From NCBI GenBank assembly GCA_016712465.1, contig JADJQZ010000001.1:5332001-5396000 (forward strand): DNA of 64,000 bases. Direction: 5' to 3'. The DNA comes from Candidatus Obscuribacter sp. (GTDB lineage: Bacteria > Cyanobacteriota > Vampirovibrionia > Obscuribacterales > Obscuribacteraceae). Below, one piece after another: positions 1 through 9,235 of the stretch (position 1 is its first letter; every line of letters begins with the position of its first letter). The notes beneath the pieces are model-generated. The model was not told the origin of the DNA, did no database searches, and worked only from the letters and a program-made list of their open reading frames with translations. The position numbers and the translations under genes are program-made.

Positions 1-435
1 GCGCAGATAAGTAATCAGATTATCAAGCTCGTCGTTATTGATACGCTCAACGCTCTGGCCGGGCATCATACCCTTGCCTTTGCGAATAAACTGCTTGAGG
101 GCCTGGTCTTCCGGAAACTTGGCGTTCATCGCTTCCAGACTAGGCCCCATGCCGGCTTTGGCTGAGGGATGGCAGGTATTGCAACTGCGTATAAAAATCT
201 GCTCGCCCGTCAAATTGGTGGAGCCTTCCATAGCCCGCTCCCGCTGAGCCTTCTTCACTTGATCGATGCGCTTCATCTCTTCCGACATAACACATCCGGA
301 CAATGCGGAAGAGCCGGTAAACATTGCAAGTAGCGCCAGGAAGAACAGGCCGGCTGTAGGCCGGGGTGAGCGCCCGGCGCCCCCCTTCTGCGAAGCGACC
401 GAGCAGGCCGCATCAGGGCGAAACCTATTAGACAT
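1..435 (-). CDS. c-type cytochrome lipoprotein (C-terminus cut by window edge)
   Basis: Reads from an ATG at 435 down to base 1 without a stop, giving 145 residues. Residues 30-47 are hydrophobic and end in the lipobox LSGC (Cys48), so it is probably a lipid-anchored protein on the outer face of a membrane. A single haem c site, CNTCH (Cys85, Cys88, His89), is followed by a GMGP stretch and by KGMMPGQ, where Met123 or Met124 would be the sixth iron ligand. This is the plan of small class I cytochromes c that carry electrons to oxidases. The visible end (NLITYLR) is typical of the last helix, so only a few residues should be missing. It is transcribed away from murA. The electron partner cannot be inferred from this window. 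Confidence 0.85.
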   Translation of the reverse strand, partial: MSNRFRPDAACSVASQKGGAGRSPRPTAGLFFLALLAMFTGSSALSGCVMSEEMKRIDQVKKAQRERAMEGSTNLTGEQIFIRSCNTCHPSAKAGMGPSLEAMNAKFPEDQALKQFIRKGKGMMPGQSVERINNDELDNLITYLR

Positions 436-814
436 ATTGCAAAATCCTCACCCGAAAACCTCTTGACAGCCAGAGTTTACCGCACTTTTACATCCTACTT
501 TATAACTGTTTTCAATATCTCAAATCAAAAGTAGGTCAGGAAGCCGGGCCTATCTTAGGACGTCAAAACCCTAATCAAAAATATGCTTAACATTGAGTTT
601 ACCTTTACGTTGTAGAGTAAGTACAGAGGCGAAATGTAGTTTCTTTCAAGGCAAACGACAGGCAGCAGCAATACAGATCACCTGGCTATCCAGCCAATAT
701 CCTTCGTGATTTTTTCGGTATCAAAACAAAATCTGCTCCTAATCCATTTCTTCTTTCAGTAAGCGATAAAGCAAGCTTCTCAGTACAACTTCCTAATAGA
801 AAAGTGGCGACAAT
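436..814. other. intergenic region between divergent genes
   Basis: About 380 bases separate the cytochrome gene (leftward) from murA (rightward), so promoters for both should lie here. The stretch is AT-rich around 480-660. I could not find a convincing -35/-10 pair with proper spacing, nor a hairpin or a small gene. Confidence 0.4.
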
Positions 815-2125
815 ATGACACAAGTAACCAGACTCGATCCCCCCGCCAAGCAAGGCCCCAGCGAAGCAGAAGAACGCATAATTATTCGCGGCGGCAAACC
901 GCTGCATGGTCAGGTTAGAGTTTTCGGTGCTAAAAATGCCGTCCTCAAAATGATGGCTGCCGCCCTTCTTGCCAAGGGAGTAACGGTTCTGAGAAATGTG
1001 CCCAATCTCACCGATGTGCACATGATGGCTGAAGTGCTCAGACACCTTGGCGCCAAAGTAGAAGTCGGCAACGATGAAGTCAAAATCGACGCCACCGATC
1101 TTACCGAAATCGAAGCCCCCTACGAACTGGTCAGCCAGTTGCGCGCCTCCTTCGTAGTTCTCGGGCCCCTCCTGGCTCGCTGCAAAGAAGCCAAAGTTTC
1201 CCTCCCCGGCGGCTGCGCCATCGGCGAGCGCCGCATCGACCTGCACGAGCGCGGTCTCAAACTTCTCGGTGCCGAAGTGGGCATCGACCACGGTTATGTT
1301 TATGCCTCCGCAAAAAAACTAGTAGGCACACGTGTTTACCTCGATCGCCCCTCCAACGGTGCCACCGAAAACATTATGCTCGCTGCTGTTCTGGCTGAAG
1401 GTCAGACCATCATCGAAAACGCCGCTCAAGATCCTGAAATCGTCAACCTGGCAGACTGCGTCAACGCCATGGGCGGCAAAATCACAGGCGCCGGCACCTA
1501 CCAGATCGTCATCGACGGCGTACCGCTGGAAGAAATGCATGGTGCCGTAGTTGATACCATTCCCGACAGACTGGAAGCCGGTACTTTCCTCTATGCCTGT
1601 ATGGCTGCCGGTGGCGAAGTAATAATCGACGGCGTGAACGCTCATCACATCTACGCTGTAATCTCTAAGATTCACGAAATGGGCGCTGAATGTTCTATTT
1701 ACGCCCCCGACACCATCAAGATCAAGAGCACCGGCAGACTCAAGCCTACCGACATCACAACCGTGCCTTATCCAGGCTTCCCCACCGACCTGCAAGCGCC
1801 TCTCATGGCTGTTCTTGCCGTCGCTGAAGGTACATCAATCGTTACCGAAACAATCTACGAAAATCGCTTCATGCAAGTTGGTGAATTGCGTAGAATGGGA
1901 GCCGACATCCAGCTCAAAGCCAATTCGGCCATAGTCAAAGGTGTGCCCAAACTGATGGGCGCCGAGGTCAAATCAAGCGACCTGCGCGCCGCCGCCTCTT
2001 TGATCATCGCCGGTCTTGGTGCCGACGGCGTTACCGAAGTAACCGGTCTCAGCCACCTCGACAGAGGTTATGACCGCCTCGAAGAGCGTCTGCGGGCTCT
2101 GGGTGCCGATATCTGGAGACGCTAG
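815..2125 (+). CDS. murA: UDP-N-acetylglucosamine 1-carboxyvinyltransferase (MurA)
   Basis: Catalyses the first committed step of peptidoglycan synthesis in the cytoplasm: transfer of enolpyruvate from PEP to UDP-GlcNAc. The 436 residues fit the family (about 420) plus a short N-terminal extension before IIIRGGKPLHGQVRV. Visible hallmarks are GAKNAVL (Lys40, Asn41, substrate binding) and the catalytic loop PGGCAIGERRIDLH with the PEP-reactive Cys134. Having Cys rather than Asp at this site means the ordinary fosfomycin target is retained. The C-terminal half keeps PYPGFPTDLQAP, where Asp is the expected general base, and ends in a typical GYDRLEERLRALGA segment. No strong Shine-Dalgarno sequence precedes the ATG. 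lysC follows 78 bases downstream on the same strand. Confidence 0.97.
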   Translation: MTQVTRLDPPAKQGPSEAEERIIIRGGKPLHGQVRVFGAKNAVLKMMAAALLAKGVTVLRNVPNLTDVHMMAEVLRHLGAKVEVGNDEVKIDATDLTEIEAPYELVSQLRASFVVLGPLLARCKEAKVSLPGGCAIGERRIDLHERGLKLLGAEVGIDHGYVYASAKKLVGTRVYLDRPSNGATENIMLAAVLAEGQTIIENAAQDPEIVNLADCVNAMGGKITGAGTYQIVIDGVPLEEMHGAVVDTIPDRLEAGTFLYACMAAGGEVIIDGVNAHHIYAVISKIHEMGAECSIYAPDTIKIKSTGRLKPTDITTVPYPGFPTDLQAPLMAVLAVAEGTSIVTETIYENRFMQVGELRRMGADIQLKANSAIVKGVPKLMGAEVKSSDLRAAASLIIAGLGADGVTEVTGLSHLDRGYDRLEERLRALGADIWRR

Positions 2126-2203
2126 AAATCTTCCGGCTGCTGCTTCAGATTTCTGACCGTTGACCGTAAAGTAAGTCAGTTCTCAACGCTCAAGTAATCG
2201 ACA

Positions 2204-3577
2204 ATGATCGTAATGAAATTCGGTGGCACTTCCGTTGGCTCGAAAGAGCGCTTCGAGCAAGTGTACGGACTAATCGAAAGAGCCCGCCAAAGGTCGGCAC
2301 CGCCCCTGGTGGTAGTGTCGGCCATGTCCGGCGTCACCAATGCCCTGATCGAATCGGCCAACCTGGCCGTCAGACGAGATCTGGAAGGCGCCCTCAATCA
2401 AATTGAGATGGTGCGCAACAAGCATATTGACGCCGTAAAGGGTCTCTTGAGCAAAGAGAAAGCAGATCTGCTCTTAGCCGACCTGAACGGACACCTGGCC
2501 GAACTGGAATCGGTCTTGCGCGGCATCAACTATCTGGGCGAACTATCGAAGCGCTCCATCGACGCCGTCTCCTCCGTGGGTGAACTGCTATCGTCCCGGG
2601 TGCTGGCCGAATACGCCACTGCCAGAGGCATGCAAGTCACCTGGCTGGATGCGCGTAAACTGGTAATCACCGACGACAACTTCGGCAAAGCCAATCCGGA
2701 CTGGAAAGAAATTGAAAAACGCGCCGCTCAAATTGCCGAACTGAGCAAAAAAGGTTCCACAGTGATCACGCAAGGGTTTATCGGCTCCACCGCCGATGGT
2801 GTCACTACCACCCTCGGCAGAGGCGGTTCCGATTACTCAGCTTCCATTCTCGGCGTAGCAGCCGGAGCCAAGTGCATTGAAATTTGGACCGACGTAGACG
2901 GCATGATGACCGCCGATCCGCGTATCGTCAAAAATGCCCTGCCTATCTCAGAGGCCTCCTTCCAGGAAGCTTCCGAACTGGCTTACTTCGGTGCCAAAGT
3001 CTTGCACCCGCTCACCATCAAACCGGCCGTCGAGAAAGATATTCCGGTCAAAGTGCTCAACACCATGCGCCCCGAGTCGGAAGGCACCCTCATTCAGAGC
3101 AAGCCCTCCGCCGTCTTCGGCAAAGACGGCAAGGCCAGAAGTGTCTGCGCCATCGCCTCCAAGAAAAACATCACGGCACTCTTCATCAGTTCCCCGCGCA
3201 TGCTCATGGCCCACGGCTTTCTGGCCAAAGTTTTCAATGTCTTCGACAAGAACAAGACACCCATCGACTTGATTGCCACCTCGGAAGTATCGGTGTCGCT
3301 CACCGTTGACTCCACCGAAAACCTGGAAGCAATTCGGGAAGACCTGAAAGAACTGGGCGAGTTGCAAGTTTTGCACAACACAGCCATCGTCACCGTGGTG
3401 GGCAGACAATTCAGAGAGCGCAGCGGCATTGCCGGCGAAGTCTTCTCAGCCCTGAAAGACGTGAACATTCTGGTCATCTCCGGCGGCGCCTCCGAGATAA
3501 ACCTGAGTTTCCTGGTTATGGCCGAAGACTCAGACCGAGCCGTCCAGCAACTGCACGCTCACTTCTTCGACGACTAA
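2204..3577 (+). CDS. lysC: aspartate kinase
   Basis: Phosphorylates L-aspartate with ATP, the entry step to lysine, threonine, methionine and, via diaminopimelate, peptidoglycan. The 457-residue protein begins almost directly with the ATP-binding motif KFGGTSVG. It contains LGRGGSDYSASILG and WTDVDGMMTADPRIV of the amino-acid kinase fold, and ends with about 150 residues of paired ACT domains (LIATSEVSVSLTVDS and VVGRQF...ISGGASEINLSFLV), which normally bind the feedback inhibitor. It resembles the long monofunctional LysC type, with no fused homoserine dehydrogenase. A second ATG lies three codons inside (2213); either could be used. The threonine aldolase gene starts 10 bases after its stop, so the two are probably co-transcribed. 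Confidence 0.95.
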   Translation: MIVMKFGGTSVGSKERFEQVYGLIERARQRSAPPLVVVSAMSGVTNALIESANLAVRRDLEGALNQIEMVRNKHIDAVKGLLSKEKADLLLADLNGHLAELESVLRGINYLGELSKRSIDAVSSVGELLSSRVLAEYATARGMQVTWLDARKLVITDDNFGKANPDWKEIEKRAAQIAELSKKGSTVITQGFIGSTADGVTTTLGRGGSDYSASILGVAAGAKCIEIWTDVDGMMTADPRIVKNALPISEASFQEASELAYFGAKVLHPLTIKPAVEKDIPVKVLNTMRPESEGTLIQSKPSAVFGKDGKARSVCAIASKKNITALFISSPRMLMAHGFLAKVFNVFDKNKTPIDLIATSEVSVSLTVDSTENLEAIREDLKELGELQVLHNTAIVTVVGRQFRERSGIAGEVFSALKDVNILVISGGASEINLSFLVMAEDSDRAVQQLHAHFFDD

Positions 3578-3587
3578 GGTCTAAATC

Positions 3588-4622
3588 ATGAAAGCCAAGC
3601 CCATAGATCTGCGCAGCGACACTGTCACGCTGCCGCCCGAAGCCATGCTCGCCGCCATGATCAAAGCCCCCCTGGGCGACGACGTCTACGGCGAAGACCC
3701 CACCATCAATGCCCTGGAACAACGACTGGCGCAAATGACCGGCAAAGATGCCGCCCTCTTCGTTGCCAGCGGCACCATGGGTAACCTGGTGGCGAGCCTC
3801 AGTCATTGTGGTCGCGGCGATGAAATCATCCTTGGAGACAGAAGTCATATTGCCCGCTGGGAACAGGGCGGGGCCTCCACCCTGGGCGGCATCAGCTTGC
3901 GCACCGCTCCCAACCAAGCGGACGGCACAATCGCTCTCAATGACCTGAGAGCATCGGTAAACGAAGATGATCCGCACCGCACCGTCACCCGCCTCATCTG
4001 CCTTGAGAACACCTGGATGGGACAGCCCCTTTCTGTCGAATACATGCATGCAGTGAGCGAACTGGCCCTGAACCGCAACCTGAGCTTGCACCTGGATGGC
4101 GCCCGCCTCTTCAACGCCGCCACTTACTACAAGACCGACATTTCCACCTTCACCAGCCTGGTAGACTCGGTGCAAATCTGCTTTTCAAAAGGGCTCTCCG
4201 CCCCGGCCGGCTCCATTGTCTGCGGCAGCCACGACTTCATCAGCCGCGCCCGGCGCTGGCGCAAAGCCCTTGGCGGCGGCATGAGACAGGCCGGCGTGCT
4301 GGCGGCAGCAGCCCTCTATGCCCTGGACAACATGGTAGAACGCCTCCAGGAAGACCATGAAAACGCCAGCCTGCTCTCGAACATACTCAGTGAAATCAAA
4401 GGCATCAAACAAACTACAGCCGTCAAAACCAATATGGTATTCTTCGAACCAACGGCTGAAAGCGGCATGGACAGGCAAGATTTACTCGGCAAAATGAAAG
4501 ACGCCGGCATCCTTGCCGGTATAGAGAGCAATTTGGGAATCAGAGCCGTCACCCACTACGGCATCAGCAAAGCCGATATTGAAGAAGTCGGCAAGCGCAT
4601 GAAAGCCGTTTACCAGGCTTAG
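3588..4622 (+). CDS. ltaE: low-specificity L-threonine aldolase, PLP-dependent
   Basis: Expected to cleave L-threonine or allo-threonine to glycine and acetaldehyde in the cytoplasm. The 344 residues match the family length. The N-terminus IDLRSDTVTLPPEAM is diagnostic, followed by GDDVYGEDPT and FVASGTMGNL. LHLDGARLFNA carries the Asp170 that contacts the PLP ring, and FSKGLSAPAGS contains the presumed Schiff-base Lys201. Its start lies 10 bases after lysC, so the pair links aspartate-family amino acid synthesis with glycine supply. Related beta-eliminating lyases share this fold, so the exact substrate stereochemistry is not certain. Confidence 0.92.
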   Translation: MKAKPIDLRSDTVTLPPEAMLAAMIKAPLGDDVYGEDPTINALEQRLAQMTGKDAALFVASGTMGNLVASLSHCGRGDEIILGDRSHIARWEQGGASTLGGISLRTAPNQADGTIALNDLRASVNEDDPHRTVTRLICLENTWMGQPLSVEYMHAVSELALNRNLSLHLDGARLFNAATYYKTDISTFTSLVDSVQICFSKGLSAPAGSIVCGSHDFISRARRWRKALGGGMRQAGVLAAAALYALDNMVERLQEDHENASLLSNILSEIKGIKQTTAVKTNMVFFEPTAESGMDRQDLLGKMKDAGILAGIESNLGIRAVTHYGISKADIEEVGKRMKAVYQA

Positions 4623-4631
4623 CCTGCGCAC

Positions 4632-5858
4632 TTAGCGAAAGAAGCGAATCAAAGACTTCTCGTTATCAATAACGAAGCGCCTGTCCCCAAGAAAATCCAT
4701 CCCCAATAGATTGAAGTTATTGGAAGAAGTGGTAATCATAAAATTGCGCTTCTCTATGCCCTGCAGGTTAATACTCTCCACCCGGAAGGCCGTCACGGAA
4801 TGACTACCACCGACACCGGAGGCAGAACCCTTGTAGTATTGTCCGTCAGTGGCGCGAAGACCGATAGCCGAAGCCTGAAATCTCGATATCGAAGTGGTGC
4901 CGCAACCGGTATCAAAAATCATCTCAATTGGCTCGCCGTTTACATTCACTATGACCACCATGTTGTTTCCAGCCCTGGCGAAGGGCACATCAATTGTATT
5001 GTAGGGAACAGAAGTCGATGCCGTACGGCTGTTCTTACGCAGCAGGTGTATGTAGTTGGCGGATCCGGTGAGATTGTATTGCAGGTCTTTGAAAAAGTTC
5101 TGACCCACCAGGCCGTCAATGCCCTCAGGCATACTCTTGATAATCGAAATGTTCATGGTACGAGAAAACTTACCCATGCCGAAAGTAACCGGTTCATACC
5201 AAGAGCCGTCAAGACCGCCGGTACCCATGACCAAACTGTCTGGCGCGCGAACTGGTGCCTTATTGCCGGCCCGCGTCCAGGCAGTCAGTGAAACGCAGGT
5301 GGACTCCGCTCCGGTGTCATAGATCATTTCAAGCCGGTGTCCATTAATAATAACCGGCACAAACATATGCCCGCCGTGGCCTTTGGTAAGCGGCACCCTG
5401 TCTTCATCGGGACCTTGAAGTTCGCCTATTTCATCCGCCTTGTCTTTCGTACCCGATGCGGAGCCCTTTGCGGCAGACTCCTTCTTATCGGACTTCTCGG
5501 CAGTGCTCGCCCCCGCAGGAGATAATGAGGCCGCGGCAGTCTTGGCATATTCAGCGGCCTTTGAGCCGGGAAAGCGGACCATAATGTAGTCGTAATAGCG
5601 GCGTGCATCAGAAGTGCGCCCGCTGCGATGGCAGCTTGCCCCGAGGTAATAATAAGCATCAGCGGAATTGGGCTGGGTCTGGACAAGGGAAGAAAATTTC
5701 TTGACTGCACCCTCATAGTCACGAGCATTGAAAAGCTTCACGCCTTCAGTCAAGCCCTGAGCCCGCACAGATACTGGTACAAACAAGAGGCAGCCGAAGA
5801 GCAATAAAAATTGCCCTGTCCTACGACTTGCATAGATAATTTGCCAGCACTCCTTCAA
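4632..5858 (-). CDS. secreted TPR protein with two retropepsin-like aspartic protease domains
   Basis: A 408-residue exported protein. Residues 15-33 form a signal peptide ending VRAQG. Residues 35-110 make about two TPRs (ARDYEGAVKKF..., NSADAYYYLGASCHRSGR...). A charged Ser/Ala/Lys linker at about 110-150 is followed by two copies of a retropepsin-like fold. The first has YDTGAES (Asp181) and the partner GLVGQNFF near 249; the second has FDTGCGT (Asp316) and LLGMDFLGDRRFVID near 384. Both catalytic DTG triads are intact, so a single chain could form the bilobed active site that retroviral proteases make by dimerising. Bacterial clan AA proteins of this kind are mostly uncharacterised. It converges with the threonine aldolase gene (9-base gap). 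Confidence 0.85.
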   Translation of the reverse strand: MKECWQIIYASRRTGQFLLLFGCLLFVPVSVRAQGLTEGVKLFNARDYEGAVKKFSSLVQTQPNSADAYYYLGASCHRSGRTSDARRYYDYIMVRFPGSKAAEYAKTAAASLSPAGASTAEKSDKKESAAKGSASGTKDKADEIGELQGPDEDRVPLTKGHGGHMFVPVIINGHRLEMIYDTGAESTCVSLTAWTRAGNKAPVRAPDSLVMGTGGLDGSWYEPVTFGMGKFSRTMNISIIKSMPEGIDGLVGQNFFKDLQYNLTGSANYIHLLRKNSRTASTSVPYNTIDVPFARAGNNMVVIVNVNGEPIEMIFDTGCGTTSISRFQASAIGLRATDGQYYKGSASGVGGSHSVTAFRVESINLQGIEKRNFMITTSSNNFNLLGMDFLGDRRFVIDNEKSLIRFFR

Positions 5859-6102
5859 AGAAACGTTCCTCGTTTAACCGTCAAACCCATCCTTATTTTT
5901 ACACCTTTGCAGGCAAAACAAACGGCATCTCCACGCACATTAACGATTAGGAGACGACAGGCTGCGCCGAAACCTCCATCCATAAACCTTGGCATCAAAA
6001 CTCCAGGGTAAACCCTGAGTTAGCAGCGAAGCTAAATCAGCCACCTTGCCTTAAAATCTCCCTAGTGTCATCACTCAAGAACTTCAGACTGGGAATATTT
6101 GC

Positions 6103-7212
6103 ATGACTTTTCGGCTTTCCCTACTCACCGCATCGCTTGCCGGTCTGTGCCTGGCCCTGCCGGCTACAGCCTGCCTCTGGGATTACGATACACTCAATCA
6201 GGAACAGTCGCGCTTTCCCAGCACCATAGAGTTAATCACCGGAAAGTTTTTGCGCCACTCGCCCAAATTTTATCAATGGCGCATAGAAGATCGTTTGCAG
6301 AAACTGGCCAAAAACCCAGAAGATATTGCACTCTACGATGATCTTGGGGTGGCCTATCAGAAAACCGGCCAACATGAAAAGGCTCTTGAGACCATGTCAG
6401 CCAAAGACAAGCTCAGACCGGCCCTATATGAGACAAAGGCAAACCTGGGCACCTTCTATATTCTCTCGGGCGACCTAAAACAAGGGCTGCCATTTATAGA
6501 CGAGGCACTCAAAATCAAACCTCATGCCCACTTTGATCGTGAACGCTATCAAAAGTGGCTGGTTGAATACGCTCTTAGCAAATACCCTGACGGCAAGCTA
6601 AACTTCCCGCTTTGCAAACCCGAGACCGGTCCTAGATTTCCAGAATTCCTGGCGGTCAAATTATCAGGACAACCCGGCTTTCTCTCCCAGGAAGCTTCGC
6701 AAAAAGCCGTGCAGGCCGTTTTAGGGATGATGCGCTTTGCAGACTATGATAATCCCCTTTTGCTAGAGGTACTAGGAGACCTTTTGATCGCCTCCGGCAT
6801 GCCGGAGGATGGTAAACAACTGAGTGCCAGAGCCTATTTAGCAGCTTCCTACAAGTTCAAAGGGCAACCCGAGGAAAAGGAATACAGGGTTCTGGCTGAA
6901 AAGGCTTTGCACAACCAGGCCAGACGCGGTGACGACGAACAAATGCCGCTTGCCGCCTTGGAAGAAGAATTTCGCAAAGAGAGAGCCGAGGCAGAAGCCT
7001 GGTATAGAAATTTAGAACACAAAGAAAGCCTCTGGATTGAAAAGGGCTTAAACGCAGACAGCGAGTTCGACAAGCTCTACCATAGTGAACCTCGTCTTTC
7101 AGAAACCGTTGACACTTTCGGGCTAACTCTCTCCGGCTTAGGGCTAATGGTAATCTTCAGCTCTTTTGCATTCTGGAAAGCCTATCGCCGCGCCGAGAAG
7201 AAAGGGAGCTAG
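6103..7212 (+). CDS. exported TPR protein with C-terminal membrane anchor
   Basis: Unknown function. The 369 residues start with a signal peptide (MTFRLSLLTASLAGLCLALPATAC; the Cys after ATA could be a weak lipobox). Helical repeats follow: ALYDDLGVAYQKTGQHEKAL near 90-110 and ALYETKANLGTFYILSGD near 125-145 are good TPR units. A charged helical segment at about 270-320 (EEEFRKERAEAEAWYRNLEH) leads to one transmembrane helix near 343-360 and a basic tail (KAYRRAEKKGS) that should be cytoplasmic. This topology suggests an external scaffold tethered to the membrane. No enzymatic motif is visible. Confidence 0.75.
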   Translation: MTFRLSLLTASLAGLCLALPATACLWDYDTLNQEQSRFPSTIELITGKFLRHSPKFYQWRIEDRLQKLAKNPEDIALYDDLGVAYQKTGQHEKALETMSAKDKLRPALYETKANLGTFYILSGDLKQGLPFIDEALKIKPHAHFDRERYQKWLVEYALSKYPDGKLNFPLCKPETGPRFPEFLAVKLSGQPGFLSQEASQKAVQAVLGMMRFADYDNPLLLEVLGDLLIASGMPEDGKQLSARAYLAASYKFKGQPEEKEYRVLAEKALHNQARRGDDEQMPLAALEEEFRKERAEAEAWYRNLEHKESLWIEKGLNADSEFDKLYHSEPRLSETVDTFGLTLSGLGLMVIFSSFAFWKAYRRAEKKGS

Positions 7213-7482
7213 GAAAGCTTCCAGCGCCGACACAGGCTGAACAAAATGAATTAATGCAGGCAGCTCTCTAATTGCAGTCGCTTCAATCCATAACATCCGG
7301 ACGGCAGACAACGACCAGGCGTCACATTACCGTCACGATAAAGAGCAAGCATACGACAACCAGCAGACCTTCGGCGCCAAGAGAGCACCGGCAAGGGGCT
7401 GCCACCATTTTCTTTCTAATTCGACTTCGCCCCTATCGTGCGCCCACGGATGCCACGTACACCTTTCACTGGAGTCTAGAAC

Positions 7483-8736
7483 ATGACACTTGAGTCCCAC
7501 GAAAAACCCGAAGTATTAATGAAACGCGACTCGTCATTACTAGTCGGTCTCAATGATCAAGATACAAAATCGTTCTTCGACAATCAACGCAAAGTCGATA
7601 GCAGCCTGTCAGTGTCAGCAGACAACCAGACGCTGGTATTCGACACCAAGAGTCTGTACGGTGATTCAGCAAACAGCCTGGCCCTCTCTTCCAACAAGGC
7701 TGTCGGAGACAGGGGCACAGCCGCGACTCCCTTTATCGCATCAGCAGCCGACTTCGACAGGCTCAATGTAAATAAGTCAATGGACCCCAAAAATGATGTC
7801 GTGACCAGGTCGGAATTGACCCAGGGTATCCTTCATGAGCTAATTCAGTGCAACACTAACGGCAACGATCGCGTGGACAGAGACGAGTGGCTAAAAATAT
7901 CCGGCAAGTTCGGCTATGACGACAAGACAGCCAACCATCTCTATGATCTCGGCACTCGGCTCGATAAGAAAGGCTACTCCCTGAGTGAAATTGCCGACAG
8001 GCTCATCACAAAAGACTACATGGCGGCCGACCTGAATAACACCGGCAGTCTGGACAGAAATGAGTTCAGCAGCCTGCTACCCAAGGACAATCCGCAGCAA
8101 CCACCAAACAAAGGTACGGATCAGCCCATCTATGTTCCAAACGATAACACGAACCCGCAGCCCACACCTAGCGATACCCGCGTAACCGACGGCAGTGACA
8201 TCTACAATCAATTGAGGATAGACAGCGGCGTTTCACAAGCCGATATCACCCAAGTAAAATCAGCTCTCAAGAACGTTCCGGAGCCGGTGCGCCAGGCGCT
8301 CAGAGACCTCAAGCCGGAAATAATCATCACACCTAATGTTCCTGTCAAAGGAGCTGCCGCATACTGGGATGCAGCCAACAATCAAATAGTAATCGGTGCC
8401 GGTAGCGGCATGGTGCAGGAGGCGGCCTCCCACGAATTCTGGCACGTAGCCGACACGCGCTTTGGAATTACAGATGAACCCGGCTTCAAACAAGCAGCAG
8501 CAACCGATTTACAAAATGGAGCTCTCAACAAAATTGGTGGGCTTAAGAGTATCCTGGTCGACGATCCCATAGTAAACGGAACCCCAGTTGGAGATGTCTT
8601 CGCCGAAGTGGGTGTGGATATCGATCGCTACTACGGCGGCAACGATGATCAGACCGGCATTGCCAGTGCCATGGGCAGAGGTTTCAGCAATACCGAAAAC
8701 TGGCTGCGCCAGTGGACACAGGCACACATGGCTTAG
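7483..8736 (+). CDS. EF-hand protein with lethal-factor-like zinc metallopeptidase domain
   Basis: 417 residues with no signal peptide. Two canonical calcium-binding EF-hand loops are visible: NTNGNDRVDRDE (124-135) and DLNNTGSLDRNE (183-194). A Pro/Asn/Gln-rich linker (200-235) leads to a C-terminal domain of about 180 residues with SHEFWHVAD, an HExxH zinc site (His317, Glu318, His321), and downstream GDVFAEVGVD, whose Glu375 is in the position of the third zinc ligand. The HExxH plus FAE arrangement resembles the catalytic domain of anthrax lethal factor (ATLF-like, M34). A GGAG about 9 bases before the ATG supports the start. Calcium may control activity or folding; that, and whether it is a secreted effector, is inference. 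A small gene follows after 61 bases. Confidence 0.7.
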   Translation: MTLESHEKPEVLMKRDSSLLVGLNDQDTKSFFDNQRKVDSSLSVSADNQTLVFDTKSLYGDSANSLALSSNKAVGDRGTAATPFIASAADFDRLNVNKSMDPKNDVVTRSELTQGILHELIQCNTNGNDRVDRDEWLKISGKFGYDDKTANHLYDLGTRLDKKGYSLSEIADRLITKDYMAADLNNTGSLDRNEFSSLLPKDNPQQPPNKGTDQPIYVPNDNTNPQPTPSDTRVTDGSDIYNQLRIDSGVSQADITQVKSALKNVPEPVRQALRDLKPEIIITPNVPVKGAAAYWDAANNQIVIGAGSGMVQEAASHEFWHVADTRFGITDEPGFKQAAATDLQNGALNKIGGLKSILVDDPIVNGTPVGDVFAEVGVDIDRYYGGNDDQTGIASAMGRGFSNTENWLRQWTQAHMA

Positions 8737-8797
8737 AAACGTGATTAAGGCTGAGTCAGATTGAACACACTTCAATTGTGATTCGCGGGGAGAAAAG

Positions 8798-9193
8798 ATG
8801 ACAAATCAGGCAGTATTTTCAGACAAGCAAGTTGACACTATGGTTGAGAAAGTCAAACAATTCCAGCCGCTGTCGGAAGAATTGAACGCCATTCCTTATC
8901 AAGACAGACTGGCTCTCGCCAAAGCCGTTGAAACTAAGATTGCACAAGAACGTGCACCGGGAGACTCACTGCCGGCTCTAATTGTCTCAACCGGCACCGA
9001 CAGCAGGGGCCATGAGCATTTAACAAATGCGCAATACACAACGCCAAAGGGAACGGCAGATCTGTACGATTTGCCAGGCACCATAGAGAAACAGCCACTC
9101 AAGCAGGAATTCAAGCTAGATCTTGACGGCACCCACAGCAAGCATCTTGAGACAGGCGGCAAGGAAATACTTTATCCGAAAGCGCAGAATTAG
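8798..9193 (+). CDS. small soluble protein of unknown function
   Basis: 131 residues, not recognised. The start is supported by a strong GGGGAG six bases before the ATG. Residues 1-55 are predicted helical and charged (DKQVDTMVEKVKQFQPLSEE, YQDRLALAKAVETKIAQE). The rest is polar and Gly/Thr/Lys-rich with no signal peptide or membrane segment. It lies 61 bases downstream of the EF-hand zincin on the same strand, so it may be co-expressed. A cognate inhibitor or chaperone role would fit the position but nothing in the sequence proves it. Confidence 0.65.
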   Translation: MTNQAVFSDKQVDTMVEKVKQFQPLSEELNAIPYQDRLALAKAVETKIAQERAPGDSLPALIVSTGTDSRGHEHLTNAQYTTPKGTADLYDLPGTIEKQPLKQEFKLDLDGTHSKHLETGGKEILYPKAQN

Positions 9194-9235
9194 CCTGTTC
9201 AAAACCAAGCCAAACAGCGCTAGAGGAGCCAAAAG

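Noticed and set aside
686..1291. 201-codon open frame on - strand across the murA start
   Set aside because: Antisense to murA and extends into the upstream intergenic region; no motif or ribosome site.
7272..7493. 73-codon open frame on + strand before the EF-hand gene
   Set aside because: Thr/Arg-rich translation without a start signal; likely chance frame in a leader.
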